A stretch of DNA of 36,163 nt, taken from contig JAJECK010000063.1 in assembly GCA_022822085.1 (NCBI GenBank), positions 1 to 36,163 of the forward strand. The letters run 5' to 3'. The stretch is from Candidatus Poribacteria bacterium (GTDB lineage: Bacteria; Poribacteria; WGA-4E; WGA-3G). Positions 1-7,033 of the stretch are shown piece after piece. Position 1 is the first letter of the stretch. The number at the start of each line of letters is the position of its first letter. The translations under genes were made by a program, and so were the position numbers. The notes under the pieces were generated by a model, which did not search any database, was not told where the DNA came from, and worked only from the letters and a program-made list of their open reading frames with translations.

Positions 1-2488
1 AATTTGGAATTGAAACTCACATTAGCTGCATAATCACCAGATAGAGTCCTTTTAATCGCACCAATTTGGAATTGAAACCGGATTTTAGGTTGCATAGTTA
101 TAGAGTGCTGTATCTTTTAATCGCACCAATTTGGAATTGAAACCTTGCATGTTCGCTTGCTTATGAGATTGATGTTGAAAACACAACTTTTAATCGCACC
201 AATTTGGAATTGAAACCCGCCAACGCCAAATCCTGATGATCTACAGTAACCTCCTTTTAATCGCACCAATTTGGAATTGAAACTTTGTAAATTTGTTGCC
301 GGTTTCTTCGGCAGTGACATCTTTTAATCGCACCAATTTGGAATTGAAACACTGATAGGACTTACGCCCCTGTAGGATTACTACGTTCCTTTTAATCGCA
401 CCAATTTGGAATTGAAACTCTGTCTTTTTCCCAATCACTTATAGCCGCGCTTGACTTTTAATCGCACCAATTTGGAATTGAAACACAATACTTCAATCTG
501 CTTTCATTGATAGATGAACCGCTTTTAATCGCACCAATTTGGAATTGAAACTCAATTCGAAAAGGTGGTCGTATAGTGCCTCGGTTGTCTTTTAATCGCA
601 CCAATTTGGAATTGAAACACGGAATTAGCAACTGAAAAGGAAGGAAAGATGTATACTTTTAATCGCACCAATTTGGAATTGAAACTTTATTAACTCCTTG
701 CATAAGGGAATCTGCGTTTATCTTTTAATCGCACCAATTTGGAATTGAAACGATTTTGAGGGATCAATAAGGATATGGAGACCTTTAACTTTTAATCGCA
801 CCAATTTGGAATTGAAACTTGGAAGTTGAAATCACTGCGGTTGATATTCTGAACTTTTAATCGCACCAATTTGGAATTGAAACTTTCACTGGCTTCTCTT
901 AACGTCATTCCCGGATTTTCTCTCTTTTAATCGCACCAATTTGGAATTGAAACTTCCCGTTTAGATATTGTATGCATCCACGTTAACGGACTTTTAATCG
1001 CACCAATTTGGAATTGAAACACTGATGATGCTGTAGATGCTTATATATCTGAAATGGAAACTTTTAATCGCACCAATTTGGAATTGAAACCCCTCTGTTT
1101 CAAGAGATTTCAAGATTCGATCGTCATAACTTTTAATCGCACCAATTTGGAATTGAAACGTCGTAAATTTTAGCACAAACTCTTTTGTGTCTTCAGGCTT
1201 TTAATCGCACCAATTTGGAATTGAAACCTGAGGGTTGAATATCATCGCTCGGTTGCACTGCGGTACTTTTAATCGCACCAATTTGGAATTGAAACGTCAA
1301 GTTCCGTAGCAGCCTTTATACCCGCTTCACTTTTAATCGCACCAATTTGGAATTGAAACCTGAGGGTTGAATATCATCGCTCGGTTGCACTGCGGTACTT
1401 TTAATCGCACCAATTTGGAATTGAAACCCAGTTCTGACACAACAGACCGTTTTAGTTACCGCTTTTAATCGCACCAATTTGGAATTGAAACATTACATGC
1501 ACACGGGCTGAACGTAGGTTTGGGAACTTTTAATCGCACCAATTTGGAATTGAAACTGACTTCTCGTACGAAGTTTTGATGGTTCTATCCTTAAACTTTT
1601 AATCGCACCAATTTGGAATTGAAACAGCGGTGGTAAGTATAGGTTCGGTGTAATCGGGGCCCTTTTAATCGCACCAATTTGGAATTGAAACACAACGGAA
1701 TAATCATTATAGAACCTCAAAACGATAACTTTTAATCGCACCAATTTGGAATTGAAACCGGTATCGTACGAATATTAACGGTTTACATGAAGACTTTTAA
1801 TCGCACCAATTTGGAATTGAAACACTATATACCGATGATGTTGATTGAAACCCGCTTTCTTTTAATCGCACCAATTTGGAATTGAAACGCGATTGACAAG
1901 TATGACCACAATGGGGGGCATGATCTTTTAATCGCACCAATTTGGAATTGAAACGTTGCTTGGCGTGATGGTAGATATATCTATCCTACACTTTTAATCG
2001 CACCAATTTGGAATTGAAACCTCACCACACAGGAGAACCCAACGATGCCATATAACTCACTTTTAATCGCACCAATTTGGAATTGAAACGCCGGTTGGTT
2101 TCCCTTTATTCCGTCCCGACGCACGCCTTTTAATCGCACCAATTTGGAATTGAAACGTGCCTACAAGTGGCTTATCGTGTTGTACGTACGGGCTTTTAAT
2201 CGCACCAATTTGGAATTGAAACTGATTTCTTCTTCGGGTTGTCTGTGCAGCTCATTCATCACTTTTAATCGCACCAATTTGGAATTGAAACTGTCAATAT
2301 TATCGGTTTCTGGGCTGACCCGATATCTTTTAATCGCACCAATTTGGAATTGAAACAGAGACGCAACGAGAACGACACCAGAACGAGAAAACTTTTAATC
2401 GCACCAATTTGGAATTGAAACCCAAAGACGCACCACAACCACAGGAGCAAACATGGACCTTTTAATCGCACCAATTTGGAATTGAAAC
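1..2488 (+). CRISPR. CRISPR array 1, 38 repeats (first cut by window edge)
   Basis: A 30-bp repeat, starting CTTTTAATCGC and ending GGAATTGAAAC, recurs 38 times with 37 spacers of about 32-43 bp. The first copy (1-16) is truncated by the window start; the last is 2459-2488. All copies look identical. The ATTGAAAC 3' end is typical of repeats used by type I and type III systems, which suggests + strand transcription with the leader lying left of the window. Two spacers, 1228-1265 and 1360-1397, are identical. The last repeat is intact, although trailer-end repeats often decay. No cas gene is visible, so the subtype is unknown. Short ORFs read across the array are artefacts of the repeat. Confidence 0.98.
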
Positions 2489-2490
2489 TT

Positions 2491-2519
2491 AAAAAACGGT
2501 TTAAACATATTTTTAACCG
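2491..2519 (-). terminator. Minus-strand terminator at the array 1 edge
   Basis: Read on the minus strand, the stem CGGTT/AACCG (with further A-T pairs and a bulge) is followed by TTTTTT. It would stop minus-strand transcripts, such as that of the TPR-like gene at 2728-3135, before they run antisense into array 1. Confidence 0.55.
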
Positions 2520-2640
2520 CAATAAATAGTTCATGACATGATTATCATTTTGTTATTATTTTTCAAACGATTGTTTATATTATTGAAATTAGATTATTAG
2601 ATAATTTTTCTCACATGTATCACATGGAGGTGTAAAATCG

Positions 2641-2862
2641 ATGTTGTTTAAGAAAGAACGTGTTATTATAGAGTCTAAACCTGATGGTTCTAACAAACAT
2701 ATTTATGCTTGTTGCACTGATCAAAAATCAAATTTTTTCCCCATACCAATCAATAAGGTTAAACATCTTTTTAAGGATGAGAAGTCTTTTTCTGAATTTA
2801 TCAGGATTGCCCATGAAATTCTCATGGACTCCAAGAGAGGCAATGAAATCAAAGAACAATGA
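2641..2862 (+). CDS. Hypothetical 73-aa protein
   Basis: I do not recognise the family. The ATG follows a strong ribosome binding site (GGAGGTG at about 2625) at good spacing, which is the main reason to believe this frame. The product is hydrophilic and mixed alpha/beta in composition, with two cysteines (YACC) and no membrane segment. Its 3' part overlaps, in antisense, the 3' end of the TPR-like gene on the other strand, so at least one of the two C-termini is probably not native. It is the first gene after array 1, but nothing in the sequence links it to CRISPR function. Confidence 0.55.
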   Translation: MLFKKERVIIESKPDGSNKHIYACCTDQKSNFFPIPINKVKHLFKDEKSFSEFIRIAHEILMDSKRGNEIKEQ

Positions 2863-3135
2863 ATCCAATTTAACTTTGAATCTGTTATAATAAGCATCTG
2901 ATAATTCTAATGTGTATTCCTTTCTTTCATTAAAGAAGTCGATAGCTCTGTCAAAACCGTATATAGCATTTTCAAAATTACCGAGATTAGCTGCATCTAT
3001 GCCATCATTATTGGCTTTAACAGCCTGATTATAACGATGATCATCATGTAAATCTTGGTTCGTCTCAAGTCGTATATAATCTTTGATTATTGTATCATTT
3101 TTATCCGTTAGGTATTCAGCAGTTTCTTCACTCAT
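2728..3135 (-). CDS. TPR-like protein, possibly with a non-native C-terminus
   Basis: The product is 135 aa. The ATG at 3133-3135 is preferred over the one two codons upstream because AGGAG lies 6 nt before it. Residues of about 30-75 have the pattern of one tetratricopeptide repeat (Ala and Gly at helix contacts, then AIYGFDRAIDFF and AYYNRF), a fold used for protein-protein contact. After the second half-repeat the sequence stops looking like a TPR exactly where the frame runs antisense to the small + strand gene. The gene may therefore be a truncated TPR gene reading through foreign sequence. A promoter (3192-3221) and terminator (2491-2519) on the same strand fit a single-gene unit. Confidence 0.6.
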   Translation of the reverse strand: MSEETAEYLTDKNDTIIKDYIRLETNQDLHDDHRYNQAVKANNDGIDAANLGNFENAIYGFDRAIDFFNERKEYTLELSDAYYNRFKVKLDSLFFDFIASLGVHENFMGNPDKFRKRLLILKKMFNLIDWYGEKI

Positions 3136-3191
3136 AGTCATCTCCTAATTATTAGGTTGGTTGCATATTGTATGTTTGTCTGCTGAAAGTA

Positions 3192-3221
3192 ATTATACTA
3201 TGAAATGATGGTATATGTCCA
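3192..3221 (-). promoter_or_regulatory. Sigma-70-like promoter for the TPR-like gene
   Basis: On the minus strand, TGGACA is separated by 18 nt from a perfect TATAAT, about 55 nt upstream of the chosen start. Confidence 0.55.
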
Positions 3222-3297
3222 GTTGATTTTTGGTATCGACAAGGGTTTTTATGAAACAACTATCATTTTGTGATAATTCGTAAAACGATATTTTTCG

Positions 3298-3326
3298 TTG
3301 ACATGATTTTGAAAATATGTTATAAT
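3298..3326 (+). promoter_or_regulatory. Consensus sigma-70 promoter before the transposase
   Basis: TTGACA, 17 nt, TATAAT: a perfect match to the consensus. It lies about 165 nt upstream of the transposase start. The preceding sequence (TCGTAAAACGATA) resembles a motif found before the coiled-coil gene promoters at 6371 and 7113. Confidence 0.75.
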
Positions 3327-3355
3327 ATTAACATAATGATAGTTTTAAATGTGAA

Positions 3356-3463
3356 AAACGAGGGCGGGCGTGCCCCCGTTTACCATAAAATTCAGAGTTG
3401 CGTTTAATCTGAATGGATTTAGGTTAATATATTTTATATCATTTTCGGAAAAAATGCAACTCT
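3356..3463 (+). promoter_or_regulatory. Structured 5' leader of the transposase
   Basis: Two hairpins lie between promoter and gene. The first (3356-3381) pairs AAACG with CGTTT and GGGC with GCCC, separated by one A-C mismatch, with no T-tract after it. The second pairs 3394-3405 (AGAGTTGCGTTT) with 3452-3463 (AAATGCAACTCT) over 12 bp with one G-T wobble. Such leader hairpins often limit transposase expression; that role is inferred here. Confidence 0.45.
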
Positions 3464-3492
3464 TTTAAATTCAATTTTAAAAGGGTATTTTT

Positions 3493-4377
3493 ATGAATTT
3501 GTTAGAAGTGATGGAACGCTTTCCAGATCAGGAAAGTTGCATTAAATTTCTTGAATCTGTGCGTTGGGGTGATGAACCGAAATGCACACATTGTGGAAGT
3601 AATAGGGTTAACAGTCGTCATGAGCGTAAAGAGAATTTGATTGGTAGATACAATTGTCAGGATTGCAAAGCGTCATTCAAGGTGACGTGCAATACAATTT
3701 TTCACCGAACAAAGATGCCGTTGCAAAAGTGGTTTTTAGCAATATCGTTGATGATCAATGCTAAGAAAAGTTTGTCCAGTCATCAGTTAGCACGTGATTT
3801 GGAATTGAATCAGATGACTGCGTGGAATATGATGCAGAAAATACGTGCGGAAATGTCTAAAAAAAGTAGTGTATTATTGAAGGGTATTATTGAAGCGGAC
3901 GAAACATATATCGGTGGTAAACCTCGTAAGCGTAATAAGCGTGCTGATGATGAGCCTGTGAAGCGTGGTCGTGGGACGAGTAAAACGGCTGTTATTGGTG
4001 CTGTTGAGCGTGGCGGTCATGTAATTGCTAAAGTAGCAGATGATTTGACGGGACAAAGCATAATGAGATTTATCAAAGACGTTGCAAGTGTTGACGAATC
4101 GGAACTTATGACTGACGAATATAGAGGCTATCTCACTATTGGTAAGGAAATGAAGCATCATATCATAAATCATAAGGAACAGTATGTAGATGGTGATGTC
4201 CATACTAATACGATAGAAGGGTTTTGGTCTCTATTGAAACGCGCATGGTATGGAACCCATCACCATTACTCAGTCGTATATACGCCTTTATATGTAGCCG
4301 AGGCCTGCTATAAATATAACTATAGGAACCATGAAAATGTGTTTGATAAGTTTATATCCGATAGTATGATTATATAA
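3493..4377 (+). CDS. IS1595-type (ISXO2-like) transposase
   Basis: The product is 294 aa and looks complete. The N-terminus carries a zinc ribbon (CTHC at 31-34, CQDC at 55-58), followed by a helix-turn-helix at about 96-120. The ISXO2-like RNase-H-fold catalytic domain shows D136 (EADETYIGG), D208 (MTDEYRGY) and the HTNTIEGFWSLLK block (N239, E242, K249). This order is the classic IS1595 family layout. AAAAGGG lies 7 nt before the ATG. I could not define terminal inverted repeats or target duplications with confidence, so the IS boundaries are open. The product would catalyse cut-and-paste or copy transposition and may explain part of the island between the two CRISPR arrays. Confidence 0.9.
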   Translation: MNLLEVMERFPDQESCIKFLESVRWGDEPKCTHCGSNRVNSRHERKENLIGRYNCQDCKASFKVTCNTIFHRTKMPLQKWFLAISLMINAKKSLSSHQLARDLELNQMTAWNMMQKIRAEMSKKSSVLLKGIIEADETYIGGKPRKRNKRADDEPVKRGRGTSKTAVIGAVERGGHVIAKVADDLTGQSIMRFIKDVASVDESELMTDEYRGYLTIGKEMKHHIINHKEQYVDGDVHTNTIEGFWSLLKRAWYGTHHHYSVVYTPLYVAEACYKYNYRNHENVFDKFISDSMII

Positions 4378-4391
4378 TATTTTTGCTTTAT

Positions 4392-4652
4392 TCAACGTTT
4401 TTTCCAATAACCACGTGATATATTTATAACTTTCCCATCTAATTTTAATTGTTTCAAAGCAGCTGAAACATATCTTGGCATTCTCTCAGCTCCACAAGGA
4501 AAGTCGTCTATCCTAATATTTAAAATACCTGCACTATTATTATAGTTAATTCTATCTATAATATTTGATCTTTTCCAAACTTTGTTATCTGACAGAATTT
4601 TAAGTATTGCGATTTTAAGCTTTGTAAAAACTTCCGATTTTAAATCACTCAT
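4392..4652 (-). CDS. Small winged-helix-like protein (Mrr N-domain-like)
   Basis: The product is 86 aa. AGGAGA lies upstream of the ATG, in a leader (AATTAGGAGA) nearly identical to that of the TPR-like gene. The helical N-terminus followed by SAALKQLKLDGKVIN and RGYWKKR resembles the recognition helix and wing of the winged-helix domain found at the N-terminus of Mrr-type proteins. No nuclease domain follows, so a DNA-binding or regulatory role is the most that can be proposed. The gene converges on the transposase, with 14 nt between the stops, and diverges from a short + strand RNA gene at 4753. Confidence 0.55.
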   Translation of the reverse strand: MSDLKSEVFTKLKIAILKILSDNKVWKRSNIIDRINYNNSAGILNIRIDDFPCGAERMPRYVSAALKQLKLDGKVINISRGYWKKR

Positions 4653-4717
4653 AGTAACTTTCTCCTAATTATTTAAATAAGTCACTACTCATATATAAAA
4701 ATCGTATCAAAACCATA

Positions 4718-4746
4718 TTGACAATGATTTTTGTTTGTGATATAAT
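4718..4746 (+). promoter_or_regulatory. Consensus sigma-70 promoter for a short RNA
   Basis: TTGACA, 17 nt, TATAAT, a perfect match. No plausible + strand gene follows before a terminator about 75 nt downstream. Confidence 0.75.
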
Positions 4747-4752
4747 ATTTAA

Positions 4753-4828
4753 ATGTGAGTAATAACTAAATTGGTGTTGTTTATCACTAATGCAGTTAGA
4801 ATGTGATGATTCTAACTGCACTTTTATT
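4753..4828 (+). ncRNA. Putative ~75-nt small RNA with partial CRISPR anti-repeat
   Basis: The RNA is predicted from a consensus promoter (4718-4746) and an intrinsic terminator: TGCAGTTAGAA (4791-4801) pairs with TTCTAACTGCA (4810-4820) and is followed by CTTTTATTT. No ORF fits. The 5' half contains CTAAATTGGTGTTGTT, which can pair with the CRISPR repeat segment AATCGCACCAATTTGG: 9 nt are exact Watson-Crick matches, and G-U wobbles extend the run to 12 pairs. The complementarity is short and may be chance. The terminator hairpin also sits just past the stop codon of the minus-strand 58-aa gene. Confidence 0.5.
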
Positions 4829-5004
4829 TAATCTTCAATTACATTGTTAGTTTCATGGTCAGTTTCATCTTCTGACTTCAAGATTCTCGAAACAGGTCCC
4901 CAAAACAATATAATTAACAGCGTTAACACACATAATCCAACAGTATACCAACCACCTGCTACAAGTGCTGAAAATAATGCAATCCATCCCATAATACATC
5001 CCAT
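4828..5004 (-). CDS. 58-aa single-pass membrane protein
   Basis: This ORF is short but convincing. AAGG lies 7 nt before the ATG. The N-terminal 35 residues are almost entirely hydrophobic (FSALVAGGWYTV, then LCVLTLLIILFWG), followed by a positively charged SRILK and an acidic tail (SEDETDHETNN...IED). The charge pattern suggests one membrane segment with the acidic tail in the cytoplasm. It lies 58 nt downstream of the FGE-like lipoprotein gene on the same strand, so the two may be co-transcribed. I do not recognise the family; similar sizes occur among holin-like proteins, small toxins and accessory membrane subunits. Confidence 0.65.
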   Translation of the reverse strand: MGCIMGWIALFSALVAGGWYTVGLCVLTLLIILFWGPVSRILKSEDETDHETNNVIED

Positions 5005-5062
5005 AGTAAAACCTTGTTATAGTTGTGCGTATAAACACACTTTTTGTTAATTAACTACATAC

Positions 5063-5986
5063 CTATTCTATATCTTTGACGAGTCTTATGCCGATGTCCC
5101 ATGCAGTCCATGGATCACTATCAAAGAATCCACGTCTTGCTACGAGTATACCGTCATGGAAGTTGTTATTATGATCTGTTCCGTATTTTGTATTAGCAGA
5201 AGCGCCTCTAACAACGGTGGTTTTTTCACCGTTATAGATGACGTGCCAGTGTGGTAGTTTGAAGTCGGGTCCGGGTTCAGATATTGTAGGATTTTCGTAT
5301 TGATGTAGGTTATATGCATCGTGTCTATAGTAGTCAATGCACATTTCACTAGCGTTTCCAGACATGTGTTGTAGTCCGTATCCGTTTATATTATCACCCC
5401 AATCTGATTTTGCTGGAACCATTCTACCTTGAGATGTATTTCCAGTTCTGCTCATCCAGTTGAAGTTAGACATTTGTTTGCCTGTATTATAATTGTAAGG
5501 TGGTTCTGTTCCCCATTCATAAGGCATTCGTTCTAGTCCACCGCGTGCAGCGTATTCCCATTCAGCTTCAGTTGGTAATCTTTTTCCGACATATTCGGCA
5601 TAGGCTTTTGCATCGTCATAGGATATGCCGATGATAGGCCAGGATGAATCATAGAAACTTTTGTGATTTGGATGGAATAGTGATCTTTTAACAGCAGTAG
5701 GATATTCCCGACCTGTATCATCACAAAATCCTTTATATTCTTTTACTGATACTTCATATTTATCCATATAAAATGCGTTTATATATACTTCATGTTCAGG
5801 TGCGTTTTTAATTAAGTTATCACCCATAGTAAATTCGCCTGCAGGAATAAGAACCATGTCATCAGGTATTTCTTGCGTGTCCTCAATATCAGGTAATATG
5901 TTATTGACTAATTCATTATCAAAACATCCTTGAATACATACCAAACAAAATAATAATACTAAACACAATCGTTTAAAAGCAAACAT
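5063..5986 (-). CDS. FGE/SUMF1-like lipoprotein, probably non-catalytic
   Basis: The product is 307 aa. The start at 5986 is chosen because GGAGG lies 7 nt upstream and the signal peptide begins there. The signal peptide (MFAFKRLCLVLL...) ends at IQGC, giving a probable lipid-anchored Cys21; Gln before the Gly is unusual. The mature part is one FGE-sulfatase domain: MVLIPAGEFTMGD, KRLPTEAEWEYAARGG, GNASEM and the closing GIRLV. The active-site cysteines near the C-terminus of true formylglycine-generating enzymes are absent (the VVRGASANTKYG region has none), so a binding or structural role is likelier than sulfatase activation, although two sulfatases lie in this window. The 5' leader carries a near-palindromic hairpin (GGGATAGC...GCTATTCC) shared with the small RNA at 6173. 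Confidence 0.85.
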   Translation of the reverse strand: MFAFKRLCLVLLFCLVCIQGCFDNELVNNILPDIEDTQEIPDDMVLIPAGEFTMGDNLIKNAPEHEVYINAFYMDKYEVSVKEYKGFCDDTGREYPTAVKRSLFHPNHKSFYDSSWPIIGISYDDAKAYAEYVGKRLPTEAEWEYAARGGLERMPYEWGTEPPYNYNTGKQMSNFNWMSRTGNTSQGRMVPAKSDWGDNINGYGLQHMSGNASEMCIDYYRHDAYNLHQYENPTISEPGPDFKLPHWHVIYNGEKTTVVRGASANTKYGTDHNNNFHDGILVARRGFFDSDPWTAWDIGIRLVKDIE

Positions 5987-6013
5987 GCCGATTCCTCCAT
6001 TAGTAGTTGTAAG

Positions 6014-6196
6014 GAATAGCTTGCTATCCCCTGTCACTAATAGTAAATCGGCATTGTTATAGATCTGATTGTTGTTTTGAGTACATTTGGTCCTAGAATT
6101 AATTATTTATAGGTCCATTCGCGTACTGATAATTTATTTGACAATCAGATCTTACCGTGCTATACTTAAAGAGACAAGGGATAGCAAAAACTATTC
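6014..6196. repeat. Inverted duplication of a promoter and leader region
   Basis: The FGE-like gene's upstream region on the minus strand (6084 down to 6014) and the + strand stretch 6123-6196 share an ordered series of blocks: GTACT, ACAATCAGATCT, TGC, TACT, GACA, GGGATAGCAA and CTATTC, with small length changes. The two arms diverge from each other. The right arm has a full TTGACA/TATACT promoter; the left arm keeps a weaker version. Confidence 0.6.
6138..6166 (+). promoter_or_regulatory. Sigma-70 promoter for a short RNA
   Basis: TTGACA, 17 nt, TATACT. An intrinsic terminator follows within about 90 nt and there is no ORF. Confidence 0.7.
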
Positions 6197-6252
6197 ACTT
6201 GTTATCAAAACTTGTTGCAGGGTTTTCTTTTGTGGGATAACCCTGCAATTTT
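6173..6252 (+). ncRNA. Putative ~80-nt small RNA sharing the FGE-like mRNA leader hairpin
   Basis: The RNA is bounded by the promoter at 6138-6166 and a terminator whose arms TTGCAGGGTT (6215-6224) and AACCCTGCAA (6239-6248) precede TTTT. The 5' end can fold GGATAG with CTATTC around an A-rich loop. This is the same sense and nearly the same sequence as the hairpin in the leader of the divergent FGE-like mRNA. The RNA could titrate whatever binds that leader; this is inference. Confidence 0.55.
6215..6252 (+). terminator. Intrinsic terminator of the short RNA
   Basis: A 10-bp stem, TTGCAGGGTT/AACCCTGCAA, with a 14-nt loop is followed by a T-run. Confidence 0.7.
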
Positions 6253-6292
6253 ACATCAATATTATAAAACAATCATTATCGTTTGTCAAATT

Positions 6293-6340
6293 AAAATAAG
6301 GGTTTTATTAACCTTGTTAGGTTAATAAAACCCTTATTTT
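6293..6340. terminator. Perfect 22-bp inverted repeat, bidirectional terminator-like
   Basis: Arms 6293-6314 and 6319-6340 are perfect complements around a TGTT loop, with A-rich and T-rich outer ends (AAAATAAGGG.../...CCCTTATTTT). It can terminate from either side. The matching hairpin in copy 2 (7034-7081) keeps the stem through a paired T-A to G-C change. Confidence 0.7.
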
Positions 6341-6370
6341 ATGAATGTATAAATTATCGTAAATGATACG

Positions 6371-6399
6371 TTTACTTTTTGATTGAAGTATGTTATAAT
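6371..6399 (+). promoter_or_regulatory. Promoter of the first coiled-coil gene
   Basis: TTTACT, 17 nt, TATAAT. The inverted repeat ATCGTAAATGATACG lies directly upstream of the -35 box and is conserved in copy 2, so it may be an operator. Confidence 0.6.
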
Positions 6400-6465
6400 A
6401 CATTTGGCAACTAATTAACGTTATATATTTTAGCAGGTTACATTATAAATATGAGGTATATAGTG

Positions 6466-6738
6466 ATGACACAAGAAAAATTCCAAGAGCATGTGCTAAA
6501 AGAATTATCAGAAATAAAGAATCTATTTATCAAAAATGAACAAGATCACTCAACGCTTTCTACTAAAATAAGTGATGTTCATTCAGAACTGTCTACTAAA
6601 ATTGAATCTGTTAGAACGGAAGTTGAATCTGTTAGAACGGAAGTGCATAAGCAATTCAATGTATTTTTGAGATGGTCTATAGGCACGGCTATAGCATCTA
6701 TAAGTATTGTTTTTGTATTAGCAAAATATGTCACATAG
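6466..6738 (+). CDS. Coiled-coil/TM small protein, copy 1 (90 aa)
   Basis: The start at 6466 (MTQEKFQEH) is chosen because GAGGT lies 8 nt upstream; an in-frame ATG at 6451 is possible. An N-terminal helix (FQEHVLKELSEIKNLF) is followed by a heptad-repeat coiled coil (KIESVRTEV, then ESVRTEV again) and one C-terminal membrane span (IGTAIASISIVFVLAKY). The layout resembles DUF1640-like and Bdr-like coiled-coil membrane proteins, but I cannot name a family. Copy 2 at 7208 is nearly identical apart from 11 residues of heptad sequence (SDVHSELSTKI) present only here, so the coiled coil varies in length. The gene lies in a module whose second copy abuts CRISPR array 2. Confidence 0.8.
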   Translation: MTQEKFQEHVLKELSEIKNLFIKNEQDHSTLSTKISDVHSELSTKIESVRTEVESVRTEVHKQFNVFLRWSIGTAIASISIVFVLAKYVT

Positions 6739-6763
6739 CAAAAGGGGTTTTGCTAACCTAAAT

Positions 6764-6915
6764 AACGTGAGCTTGATAAATAATTTAGGGCGGGCCCAAT
6801 AGGTTAAGATCCCTCTTAATAAGGGGATTTAGGAAGTTAAAAACACCGAAATAACGGCTTTTTCTGCTCAATTTGCGCCCATCTTGAACTTCTAAACTTT
6901 TTTCAAACTCACGTT
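6764..6915. mobile_element. 152-bp MITE with 4-bp target duplication
   Basis: The terminal inverted repeats are AACGTGAGCTTGA (6764-6776) and TCAAACTCACGTT (6903-6915), with one mismatch. AAAT flanks both ends (6760-6763, 6916-6919). The otherwise homologous second module copy lacks the insert (CCTAAACAGGTG near 7468-7476), giving an internal empty site. There is no coding capacity. Confidence 0.85.
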
Positions 6916-6918
6916 AAA

Positions 6919-7012
6919 TAGGTGAATGAAGCACACAACCTTTATTTATGTATCAATAATATTCACAAAATGATAATTTTGTCGTTTGTGTCATGAACGT
7001 GTCATTGCGCAG
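6919..7012 (+). promoter_or_regulatory. Orphan CRISPR leader-like sequence
   Basis: This stretch is clearly homologous to the sequence leading into array 2 (7472-7578), sharing AACCTTTATTTATGT and ATAATTTTGT, TTCACAAAA and GTTTGTGTCAT. No CRISPR repeat follows; the next module copy begins instead. Confidence 0.65.
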
Positions 7013-7033
7013 TCTTTTACACTTTGTCAAATT

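Larger units (their letters stand above)
6282..7022 (+). repeat. Tandem module copy 1 (hairpin, promoter, coiled-coil gene, orphan leader)
   Basis: This unit starts TTTGTCAAATTAAAATAAG and is repeated from 7023. Order in both copies: bidirectional terminator-like hairpin, TATAAT promoter, coiled-coil/TM gene, short post-stop hairpin, leader-like AT-rich sequence. Copy 1 carries a 152-bp MITE plus target duplication absent from copy 2, and no CRISPR repeat follows its leader-like end. Confidence 0.85.

Noticed and set aside
1804-1859. Repeat-like ATTGAAAC inside a spacer near 1843-1850
   Set aside because: Eight nt only, without the rest of the repeat; spacer length is normal, so it is not a hidden extra repeat.
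1-2488. Many short ORFs across both arrays encoding FQFQIGAIK or FNSKLVRLK repeats
   Set aside because: They are translations of the CRISPR repeat in different frames, without ribosome binding sites.
3356-3381. GC-rich hairpin after the 3298 promoter taken as an intrinsic terminator of another small RNA
   Set aside because: No T-run follows on either strand; kept only as part of the transposase leader.
3380-4400. Exact IS1595 element ends and target duplication
   Set aside because: I could not find convincing matched terminal inverted repeats on both sides of the transposase, so no element boundary is claimed.
4844-5050. Plus-strand 68-aa ORF opposite the 58-aa membrane gene
   Set aside because: Low-quality composition and no ribosome binding site; the minus-strand frame has a clear membrane protein pattern.
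6087-6299. Plus-strand 70-aa ORF over the small RNA at 6173
   Set aside because: No ribosome binding site; it spans a promoter and a terminator.
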